NCBI GenBank assembly: GCA_016722445.1
Contig: JADKIZ010000008.1
Location: forward strand, 123,162-187,161
From: Flavobacteriales bacterium
GTDB taxonomy: Bacteria > Bacteroidota > Bacteroidia > Flavobacteriales_D > Sanyastnellaceae
Direction: 5' to 3'
Length of the DNA: 64,000 nt
Shown: one piece after another, positions 8,833 to 15,635 of the stretch
How positions within the stretch are numbered: position 1 is the stretch's first letter
How the letters are laid out: each line of letters opens with the position of its first letter
The notes under the pieces: model-generated
The model's database searches: none
What the model was told of the DNA's origin: nothing
Seen by the model: only the letters and a program-made list of their open reading frames with translations
Translations under genes and position numbers: made by a program

Positions 8833-9066
8833 ATGTGGAAAGAAACAGACAATAAACTCGTGCGCGAGTTCAGATTCAAAGATTTTCAGGAAGCGTTTAC
8901 CTTCATGACGAGGGTCGCTTTTATCAGCGAAAAAGTGGGGCATCATCCTGCATGGTTTAACGTTTACAACTATGTCAGAATTGAGCTCAGTACACACGAT
9001 GCTGGTGACATAATCACGGATCGCGACCGCAAACTGGCCGTTGCAATAGATGAAATTCTTCAATAA
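8833..9066 (+). CDS. 4a-hydroxytetrahydrobiopterin dehydratase
   Basis: A 77-residue protein of the pterin-4a-carbinolamine dehydratase family (PhhB/PCD), which dehydrates 4a-hydroxytetrahydrobiopterin during aromatic amino-acid hydroxylation. The signature is clear: EAFTFMTRVAFISEKVGHHP, then WFNVYNYVRIELSTHDAGD and ITDRDRKLA. The His-His-Pro and THDAG motifs include the active-site His residues. It is slightly shorter than the usual 90-110 residues, lacking the N-terminal extension. A -7-like TACATTTG lies 19 bp before the ATG. No phenylalanine hydroxylase gene is adjacent, so its partner must be elsewhere; a second role as a transcription cofactor cannot be judged. Confidence 0.93.
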   Translation: MWKETDNKLVREFRFKDFQEAFTFMTRVAFISEKVGHHPAWFNVYNYVRIELSTHDAGDIITDRDRKLAVAIDEILQ

Positions 9067-9080
9067 GTGAGGGAAGAGGC

Positions 9081-9110
9081 TTGGCTTCTCACCTGAAATA
9101 ACTACATTCG
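9081..9110 (+). promoter_or_regulatory. Promoter of leucine dehydrogenase
   Basis: TTG (9081-9083) and TACATTCG (9103-9110) are separated by 19 bp, matching the Bacteroidota -33/-7 arrangement with one mismatch in the -7 box. The ATG at 9172 lies 61 bp downstream. Confidence 0.5.
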
Positions 9111-9171
9111 CAGCCGGAAATCACCATGGGAAAACGATTCCTTTGTTGATCCGGAGAATAACCTGCATTTT

Positions 9172-10278
9172 ATGACAGAAACAAAGGAAAAGGCTTCAGT
9201 CAACGCAACTGAATCCTCAATTACCGGTCGTATGTCGACATTCGACCACGAGCAACTGGTTTTTTGCCAGGACAAGGAAACAGGTCTTCGCTCAATCATT
9301 GCTATTCACAATACCGTTCTTGGTCCCGCTGTCGGTGGCACCCGTATGTGGGCCTATGCCAACGAAGAAGAAGCGCTTACTGACGTTTTGCGTCTTTCCC
9401 GTGGAATGACTTATAAAAATGCCCTAGCTGGTTTGAATATCGGTGGCGGTAAAGCTGTCATTATCGGTGATGCACGCAAAGACAAATCGGAAGCCCTGAT
9501 GCGCCGCTTTGGTAAATTCGTGAATAGCGTCGGTGGTAAATACATCACTGCGGAAGACGTGGGAATCTCAACCCGCGATATGGAATATGTGAGATTAGAA
9601 ACCAAAAATGTAGTAGGACTGCCGGAATACCTTGGTGGTAGCGGCGACCCAAGTCCTGTGACTGCTTTTGGCGTATATATGGGTATGAAAGCCAGCAACA
9701 AGGAAGTAACCGGTTCAGACTCTTTGAGCGGAAAAAAGGTACTTGTGCAAGGTGTTGGTCACGTTGGAGAATACCTCGTAGAACACCTCGTGAAGGAAAA
9801 TGCTGAAGTGACCATCGCAGATATCTACGATGATCGTGTGAAAGCCGTTGTATCCAAATTTGGTGTCAAGGCCGTTCCTGTAAACGAGGTCTATGACCAA
9901 GAAATGGATATCTATTCTCCATGTGCTTTAGGCGCGACGGTCAATGACGATACACTGAACAAATTGAAGTGTACCATCATTTGCGGAGCGGCCAACAATC
10001 AATTGAAAGATGAAAAAGTTCACGGTGTGGAAGTGTTGAAACGCGGTATTCTTTACGCACCTGACTATCTGGTGAATGCGGGAGGTATCATCAATTGTTA
10101 TTGGGAAATCGTTGGTTATAACCGTCAGGCGGCGTTGTCGCAGGCTGAAGGTATTTATGAAACCGCCTTACAGATTTTCCGTAAATCGTCTACTGAAAAT
10201 ATCCCGACTTACCTCGCAGCCAATCAAATGGCAGAGGCACGCATTGCAAGTATCGGTAAAATTAAACTTTCATATTAA
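9172..10278 (+). CDS. Leucine dehydrogenase (Glu/Leu/Phe/Val dehydrogenase family)
   Basis: A 368-residue cytosolic enzyme that oxidatively deaminates leucine and other branched-chain amino acids with NAD+, linking amino-acid catabolism to branched-chain acyl-CoA and fatty-acid supply. The family motif LGPAVGGTRMW is followed by LSRGMTYKNALAGLNIGGGK, in which Lys82 and Lys94 correspond to the two conserved lysines (K68/K80) of bacterial leucine dehydrogenases. The NAD-binding glycine motif is GVGHVGEYL, and CALGATVND and NAGGIINCYWE are also typical. The length agrees with the family plus a ~15-residue N-terminal extension; ATG 9232 (Met21) is an alternative start. nusB follows 30 bp later on the same strand and may be co-transcribed. 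The DPP11-like peptidase in this window would produce its kind of substrate, but this is only a thematic link. Confidence 0.93.
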   Translation: MTETKEKASVNATESSITGRMSTFDHEQLVFCQDKETGLRSIIAIHNTVLGPAVGGTRMWAYANEEEALTDVLRLSRGMTYKNALAGLNIGGGKAVIIGDARKDKSEALMRRFGKFVNSVGGKYITAEDVGISTRDMEYVRLETKNVVGLPEYLGGSGDPSPVTAFGVYMGMKASNKEVTGSDSLSGKKVLVQGVGHVGEYLVEHLVKENAEVTIADIYDDRVKAVVSKFGVKAVPVNEVYDQEMDIYSPCALGATVNDDTLNKLKCTIICGAANNQLKDEKVHGVEVLKRGILYAPDYLVNAGGIINCYWEIVGYNRQAALSQAEGIYETALQIFRKSSTENIPTYLAANQMAEARIASIGKIKLSY

Positions 10279-10308
10279 TCTTTCATTTTTAGAAACCCGT
10301 TTAGGAAC

Positions 10309-11267
10309 ATGTTGAACCGCAGACAAATCAGGATTAAAGCGATGCAGATACTCTTTGCATACTACAGCGAAGAGAAACCGGATATTGTGAAGTATGAAAA
10401 AATCCTGTTCGAAAGCTTCGATCGTTTTCGCGATTTATACATCGCGTTGCTTTTGATTCCTGCTGAAATGCAGGCAAAAGCCATCGAAAAAATTGAAGCT
10501 GGATGAATAAAAAGCTTCCAACCAAAGAAGATCTTCATCCGAACACCAAGTTTGTGACCAACATCCTCGTGCGTATTCTCGCCAATAGCAAAACGCTCGA
10601 TAAAGCTTCCAAGGAAATTCATATCCGCTGGAAAGACAACGATGATCTACTTCGTCAGATGTTCAAGACGCTTATTGAGTCATCAGATTATAAAGAATAC
10701 ATGGCAAGTAAAGAACGCGGATTTGAACATGACCGCGAATACTTGCTCCGTTTTATCCGCAGACATATCGTGAATTTTGAATTGATGCACGATTGGTTGG
10801 AAGAAATCGGAATTTTCTGGAACGATGATTTAGATCTCGCTTCAAGTATGGCATTGAAAACACTGAAAACAGTGAAAGACAATGATGATGACATCACCCT
10901 GATGCCTCTTTGGAAAGCAGACGACGACGAAGAAGAATATACCCGCAATATTTTCCGCAAGACCATTACACTTGGTGAAGCCAGTGAAAAAATGATTGCC
11001 GATAACGCTCCTAACTGGGATGCAGATCGCATCGCTTTGATGGATATGGTGATCTTGAAAATGGCACTTGCTGAAGCCCAGACTTGTGAAAGTATTCCAC
11101 TGAAAGTAACGATGAACGAATACATCGAATTGGCCAACTATTACAGTACGCCAAAAAGCAATGTATTCATCAACGGACTGCTTGAAACACTTTTTGGAAA
11201 GCTGCAAGCGGAAGGGAAAATCAATAAAATTGGTCGCGGGTTGATCGAAACATCCACCGGTAACTGA
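10309..11267 (+). CDS. nusB: Transcription antitermination factor NusB (long form; one frameshift)
   Basis: NusB binds boxA RNA with NusE (S10) to promote antitermination in rRNA operons. Bacteroidota have a long form of about 310 residues, beginning MLNRRQIRIKAMQILFAYY as here and continuing with KKLPTKEDLHPNTKFV. The frame is broken: the first 65 codons (frame of 10309) end at TGA 10504-10506, and the rest continues in a frame that is open from 10503 to 11267. Insertion of one base near 10497-10503 restores a single protein with the expected junction (...KIEAG/MNKKLPT). The C-terminal core (NWDADRIALMDMVILKMAL, then STPKSNVFINGLLE) is intact. Because nusB is normally important for growth, I favour a sequencing or assembly error. 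The miaA start is 2 bp downstream. Confidence 0.88.
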
Positions 11268-11269
11268 TA

Positions 11270-12163
11270 TTGAGTCATCAGAAGAAACTTGTTGTCATCC
11301 TAGGTCCGACAGGCGTCGGCAAGACGGCTTTGGCTGTCCGGTTGGCGCAACATTATCACACTGAAATTATTTCTGCAGATTCACGACAGTTTTTTCGTGA
11401 GTTAAAAATCGGCGTAGCAAGACCTGATGAAACGGAACTTGCTGCGGTGAAGCATCATTTCATCGCATTTCTACCTGTTACCGAAGAATACAGCGCTGGT
11501 CGTTTTGAAAGTGATGCCATTCCTGTGATCCAGCAATTGATGCAACAAAACGATGTGGTCATTTGTGCTGGTGGTAGTATGTTATATGTCGATGCATTGA
11601 TAAACGGACTCGATGATCTTCCTTCTGACAGCGAGCTCAAGCGGGAATTGGAAGAAATGAATATCGAAGATTTACTACGTGAATTGGCTGAGAAAGATCC
11701 CGAATACTTTCAGAAGGTGGATCAAAAAAATCCACATCGAATCATACGCGCTGTTGAAGTTTGCCGCCTCACAGGCAAAAAATTTTCTTCATTGAGAACA
11801 GCGGATCGCGCTAAGCGGGATTTTGAAGTGATCAAAATAGGATTGAATGGAGAACGAGAATGGGTTTATGATCGAATCAACAGAAGGGTGGATTTGATGA
11901 TTGAAGCAGGTTTGGAAAATGAAGTCAAAACTGTCATGGTCTATCGCCATCTCAACGCATTAAATACCGTTGGCTACAAGGAGTTTTTTGATTTTTTCGA
12001 TGGAATATGGAGTAGAGAAGAAGCCATTCAAAAAATCAAACAATACAGCAGAAACTTTGCAAAGCGACAGTTGACTTGGTGGAGGCGTGATGAATCCATC
12101 CAATGGATCGATGTACAAAAGGTTGATACGCTTTCAACGGCGATTTCAATCATCGATCGGTGA
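11270..12163 (+). CDS. miaA: tRNA dimethylallyltransferase MiaA
   Basis: A 297-residue enzyme that adds the dimethylallyl group to N6 of A37 in tRNAs reading UNN codons. The P-loop GPTGVGKTALA, ISADSRQFFRELKIG, AGGSMLYVDALINGLDDLP, NPHRIIRAVEV and NTVGYKEFF are all present in order. The start is the TTG at 11270 (MSHQKKLVVILGPTG), 2 bp after the nusB stop; no ATG is available at the right place. The length is normal for the family. Translation is probably coupled to nusB. Confidence 0.93.
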   Translation: MSHQKKLVVILGPTGVGKTALAVRLAQHYHTEIISADSRQFFRELKIGVARPDETELAAVKHHFIAFLPVTEEYSAGRFESDAIPVIQQLMQQNDVVICAGGSMLYVDALINGLDDLPSDSELKRELEEMNIEDLLRELAEKDPEYFQKVDQKNPHRIIRAVEVCRLTGKKFSSLRTADRAKRDFEVIKIGLNGEREWVYDRINRRVDLMIEAGLENEVKTVMVYRHLNALNTVGYKEFFDFFDGIWSREEAIQKIKQYSRNFAKRQLTWWRRDESIQWIDVQKVDTLSTAISIIDR

Positions 12164-12300
12164 TCTATTCGCCAAGGAAGTAGCCATAATCTCCGACTAC
12201 AACATCGGGTTCATATATCGGTACGCAGCTACTAGTAGTTGGCGACTTCCAGCACTACTCTCCAAATATATTACTGAACTTTCTTCCTGCACAAATCTTC

Positions 12301-12540
12301 AACCCAAATCATGCAGTCGGGATCGTGATGAAGCGCTGAAAGCCAAAAAGGACGTGTGCTTTCCGATTATCTCGGAACAGGCTCCGCAAGATTTTTATTT
12401 GAAGGCGTGCAACCTTGCTCGGTTGTTTCATTCGGTGAAAATAAAAATCGAGGCCTGTCTCGAAAGGAACGATTCGGGGAAGTGACCGTCATTGAAGGGT
12501 TTCAGCGCTGTTATAGATTTCGACTGCATGATTTGGGTTC
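12301..12540. repeat. 240-bp imperfect palindrome
   Basis: Nearly the whole spacer between miaA and the DUF5615 gene is one long inverted repeat centred near 12420. The outer arms start with a perfect 19-bp match (AACCCAAATCATGCAGTCG at 12301-12319, complement at 12521-12539), then AGCGCTGAAA is shared, and similarity continues inward through CCGA, ACAGGC, ATTTTTATTT and AACC/GGTT to a loop of about 6 bases (TTGCTC). Indels of 1-6 bp separate the matching blocks. It has no convincing ORF. The flanks at 12164-12300 and 12541-12577 show nothing. Confidence 0.75.
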
Positions 12541-12577
12541 AACAAACCACTAAACCTCAAATTGCTGGTTGGTACTG

Positions 12578-12922
12578 TTATGGATCGTATCTAATAATTT
12601 CTAAAATTCCGGTTTCATCAGAATCCAGGAAACTTTGAATGCTAATCTCATTGTTATGTAACAGATCAGAGATGGATTTCGTGCTGAGATTTCCTGTCCT
12701 TAACCAAATTATTTTTGGTGGAGTGCCTTTCACAACGCTCAGATCTACAAAGTCTGAATCAAAAGTTACAATTGAAAAGTGATGGGATTTGGCGTATTCG
12801 AAGATCAGAGAATCGGGCGCATTCTCGAGTCCTAGTTGTCTGACCTGTTGTGATCCTGAAAATTGTGATTGGACTAGAGCTACAATTTTCGGCGAGATAT
12901 TTTGATCAAAAAGTAATTTCAA
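12578..12922 (-). CDS. DUF5615 PIN-like toxin
   Basis: A 114-residue protein of the DUF5615/Mut7-C-like PIN family, a class of putative RNase toxins. MKLLFDQNISPKIV carries the first conserved acidic residue (Asp6) followed by N-S; AKSHHFSIVTFDSDFVDL carries the central Asp pair; PPKIIWLRTGN is the usual third block. The start is a TTG (12920-12922) that overlaps the stop of the upstream gene (TTGA), so the two are coupled. The pair DUF433 plus DUF5615 is a known VapBC-like arrangement. Confidence 0.88.
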   Translation of the reverse strand: MKLLFDQNISPKIVALVQSQFSGSQQVRQLGLENAPDSLIFEYAKSHHFSIVTFDSDFVDLSVVKGTPPKIIWLRTGNLSTKSISDLLHNNEISIQSFLDSDETGILEIIRYDP

Positions 12923-13140
12923 GAAGCAACTTTTAATTTGTGCTCCTTATCGGCGGCAAATGCAAGACAAGCATTTATCATTTCTTCACTCAATTCTGAG
13001 AAATCAGCCACGATATCTTGCTTACTCATTCCGTTCGACAACCAGTTAAGTACATCGTAAACTGAGATTCGCGTGCCTTTAATGCAAGGCTTGCCAAATC
13101 GTTTATCACTTCGAATTTCTATAAATTCTTGATAATTCAT
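12919..13140 (-). CDS. DUF433 antitoxin
   Basis: A 73-residue DUF433 protein with a winged/HTH-like fold. The signature is complete: IEIRSDKRFGKPCIKGTRI, SVYDVLNWLSNGMSKQDIV and FSELSEEMINACLAFAAD. It is the likely DNA-binding antitoxin of the DUF5615 toxin immediately downstream. A TATATTTG -7 element (complement of 13145-13152) lies 4 bp before its ATG, suggesting a very short leader and room for autoregulation. Confidence 0.88.
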   Translation of the reverse strand: MNYQEFIEIRSDKRFGKPCIKGTRISVYDVLNWLSNGMSKQDIVADFSELSEEMINACLAFAADKEHKLKVAS

Positions 13141-13195
13141 ATTTCAAATATACAAAAAAAAGAAAGTTCACGGATATGATCCATAGCTTCGCACC

Positions 13196-13858
13196 ATGTC
13201 AGCATTCACAGCATTGTTTGCCAAAGAAATCAGGTTGGAGCTTCGTCAGAAACACACTTTTGCGGGCATCCTCATGTATGTGTTGGCGACAGTATTCGTT
13301 TGTTATTTATCGTTTGAAAAAATTGAAACGCCACGCACATGGGGAGCGCTGATGTGGATCACAGGAGTTTTCACCGCCTTTAACGCCATGCAAAAGGCGT
13401 TTAGTTCCGATGGGAATGGCACACAATTGTACTTGTATTCATTGGCTCATCCGCGTCATGTTATTCTGGCCAAATCGCTTTACAATGCTCTTCTTGTTGC
13501 AGTATTGAATGTCATCAGTCTCGCTTTTTTTATGTTATTTTTTGGAGGTGAGGTCATAGCGACTGCAGATTTTCAACAGCTCATACTCGGTCTCATCTTG
13601 GGAAGTACTGGCCTTGGACTTGCTCTCACATTCGTAGCATCTTTAGCCTTCAAATCGGGTACAGGCGTAGGTTTGGTGGCAATTCTTGGCTTTCCTGTCA
13701 TCATTCCTTTGTTAATCACCATTGTGCGGCATACCACGTTTGCCATAGAAGGAATGTCTTATTTACAGAACAGTCTCAATTTGTTGATTCTTGTTGTCCT
13801 TAATCTGCTCTCATTTGTACTTGCGTATATCCTGTTCCCCTACCTTTGGCGGGAATAA
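13196..13858 (+). CDS. ccmB: Haem exporter permease CcmB
   Basis: A 220-residue polytopic inner-membrane protein, the usual CcmB length. CcmB, with CcmA and CcmC, moves haem to CcmE for cytochrome c maturation (system I). The N-terminus FTALFAKEIRLELRQKHTF matches the family, followed by about six hydrophobic segments, including ILGLILGSTGLGLALTF and LVAILGFPVIIPLLI. It opens the ccm operon and is divergent from the DUF433/DUF5615 pair. The ATPase gene ccmA is not in this window, although it commonly precedes ccmB in proteobacteria. TAGCTTCG at 13183-13190 may be a -7 box very close to the ATG. Confidence 0.92.
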   Translation: MSAFTALFAKEIRLELRQKHTFAGILMYVLATVFVCYLSFEKIETPRTWGALMWITGVFTAFNAMQKAFSSDGNGTQLYLYSLAHPRHVILAKSLYNALLVAVLNVISLAFFMLFFGGEVIATADFQQLILGLILGSTGLGLALTFVASLAFKSGTGVGLVAILGFPVIIPLLITIVRHTTFAIEGMSYLQNSLNLLILVVLNLLSFVLAYILFPYLWRE

Positions 13859-13935
13859 TTCGCACGTGAAATGTGCCTGCAAAGTGATCGGATGACCTGA
13901 TCCGGACTGTGTAAAAGGAGGGAATAGATTTCAGT

Positions 13936-14977
13936 ATGAAGTTATGGCTTAAAATCATCAGTATCGCGTGTCTGATCTACACGACTGTCTTCTCATTGTG
14001 GCATCCAATGGCACCAGGTGGACTCGAGATCAGCGCTTCGATGTTTCACCCGGGAAGAAATGATTTTTCATTTACCGGTTACGCGACTCATTTTCAGGAA
14101 AACAGTGGATCAATGCAGGTGTTTGTTACCGTTGATTCTTCTGCAGTGTACTGTGCGGACATCCTCAATGTAACCGACAATGCTCACGTGATCGTGAGTG
14201 TATTTCTGCCTGATACCATTTCATCCAATCAATTTGGATTTTTGGCCAACAATCATGTCGATGGAACGCTGCTGGTGGAAGCACCGGTTGGAAGTGAAGG
14301 ATTTACTTTTATCGAAGGCACTAAAAACGATTCTTGTCAATATAAAGTTGAACATGAAAACCACAGCATTTTTGGTTTTCCATTTCAGCCAATCATCATG
14401 GAAAGCATCAGAAATCTGATGTGGCATGTACCGATGTGGTTTACCATGTTTGCGTTGATGATCATTTCATTCATCTTCAGCATTCGGACTTTGAACAATA
14501 AATCGGGCACTCCTGATCTGAATTTCGATCGCAGGCCGCTGCGCCGCAGCAACGGGTTTGGTCTTTGCACTCCGGGTAATCACCGGTTCTCTTTGGGCTC
14601 GCTTTACCTGAACTGCATGGTGGACCAACGACCCACAACTTGAATGGAGCGATGGTGGTATTTTATGGTCTATGTTGCGTATTTCATCCTTCGGAATTCA
14701 ACTCCGGATTGGATAAAAGATCACGATTTCGGCCATATTCAACATTTTTGCTTTTGCATTGATGGTTGTTTTGTTGATGGTGATGCCCCGTTTTGCAGGA
14801 GGCCTGCATCCTGGCAAAAGCGGTAATCCAGCATTTTCAAAATACGATTTGGATAGTTCGCTAAGAACAGTTTTTTATCCAGCAGTAATTGGCTTTGTTT
14901 TGCTCGGTTACTGGTTCTATAAAATGAATGAAAGAATCATGATTTTAGAAGATAAACAGGAGGAGAATAATGACTAA
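13936..14977 (+). CDS. ccmC: Cytochrome c biogenesis protein CcmC (CcsA-like), several frameshifts
   Basis: CcmC is the haem-handling membrane protein of system I. The N-terminal part begins with a transmembrane helix, followed by ~120 residues of apparent periplasmic sequence absent from short CcmC proteins, then the CcmC hallmark IRNLMWHVPMWFTMFALM. From about 14520 the reading frame shifts repeatedly: VITGSLWARFT, TAWWTNDPQL, MVVFYGLCCV, VAYFILRNS, ISAIFNIFAFALMVVLLM and AGGLHPGKSGNPAFSKYD are each recognisable, in different frames. There is also a TGA (14609-14611) where a Trp (FTWTAWW) is expected. At least four indels are needed to rebuild it. The conserved residues survive, so I favour consensus errors over a true pseudogene. 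It overlaps the next gene by 8 bp. Confidence 0.78.
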
Positions 14978-15182
14978 GGTTTGGCTCAACAGAACATTCC
15001 TTGCCCTTGTGATGTTGTTGTCGGTGTTGCCGGCAAGCGCACAGAGTGGCATGGAAGAATATTTTTATGAAAGCGGCAAGATCAAAGTGGTTGTCGTTGT
15101 GGCCTTTGTTGTAATGATCGGATTGATCATTTACGCTTTGATGTTAGGTCGCAGAATCAAAAAGTTGGAAGACAAAAAATAA
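14970..15182 (+). CDS. CcmD-like small membrane protein
   Basis: A 70-residue protein with a cleavable-looking signal sequence (FLALVMLLSVLPASAQ) and a second hydrophobic segment (VVVVVAFVVMIGLIIYALML) followed by a basic-acidic tail GRRIKKLEDKK. Position between ccmC and ccmE, size and topology agree with the CcmD family of Bacteroidota, which retains CcmE in the haem-loading complex. Primary sequence alone would be a weak call; the context makes it strong. Its start overlaps the ccmC end. Confidence 0.75.
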   Translation: MTKVWLNRTFLALVMLLSVLPASAQSGMEEYFYESGKIKVVVVVAFVVMIGLIIYALMLGRRIKKLEDKK

Positions 15183-15200
15183 TGACCAAATTATTTTAAG

Positions 15201-15605
15201 ATGAAAAAGACGCACATCATATTGATTGTTTTGGTTGCAGCTGTCGCAGCTATTCTCGTTTCAACATACACAAGTGCTGTTGACAGTGTAACATTTGCCG
15301 AAGCAAAAGTGCAAATGGGCAAACAAGTGAAGGTGGTTGGCACATTTGATAAAACCAATCCCATTGTGTACGATGCGATGAAAGATCCAAATCTCACCAG
15401 ATTTCATGTCATCGATAGTGAGGGTAAAAGTGTAGAAGTTTTTCTCACCGATAAGCAAGGACAACCGATGGGACTGGCACAAAGTGAAAATGTGACATTG
15501 GAAGGGAAGTTTGCAGAAGATGGAACTTTTCAAGCTTCACATCTTTTGATGAAATGTCCAAGTAAATACAACGAAAAAAAGCATTCTCTGGCTGCCGGGA
15601 ACTGA
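15201..15605 (+). CDS. ccmE: Cytochrome c-type biogenesis haem chaperone CcmE, CxxxY type
   Basis: A 134-residue membrane-anchored periplasmic haem chaperone: N-terminal helix (IILIVLVAAVAAILVS), then the OB-fold core (VKVVGTFDKTNPIVYD, NVTLEGKFAEDGTFQASHLL). In E. coli CcmE the haem-binding motif is HxxxY; here it is MKCPSKY, with Cys119 in place of His and Tyr123 four residues later. Cys-type CcmE is known from archaea, Desulfovibrio and other lineages with a modified system I. It lies 18 bp after the ccmD-like gene and 30 bp before ccmF. Confidence 0.93.
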   Translation: MKKTHIILIVLVAAVAAILVSTYTSAVDSVTFAEAKVQMGKQVKVVGTFDKTNPIVYDAMKDPNLTRFHVIDSEGKSVEVFLTDKQGQPMGLAQSENVTLEGKFAEDGTFQASHLLMKCPSKYNEKKHSLAAGN

Positions 15606-15635
15606 TGCTGAATCAATGCAGCCTGTATCATCTCC

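Noticed and set aside
12087..12553. Two overlapping plus-strand open frames of 65-132 codons in the miaA-DUF5615 spacer
   Set aside because: They start inside miaA or inside the palindrome, have no recognisable domain, and are explained by the inverted repeat.
13936..14977. ccmC as a true pseudogene
   Set aside because: All conserved motifs survive between the frame breaks and the other ccm genes are conserved, so consensus error is more likely; I kept it as a CDS.
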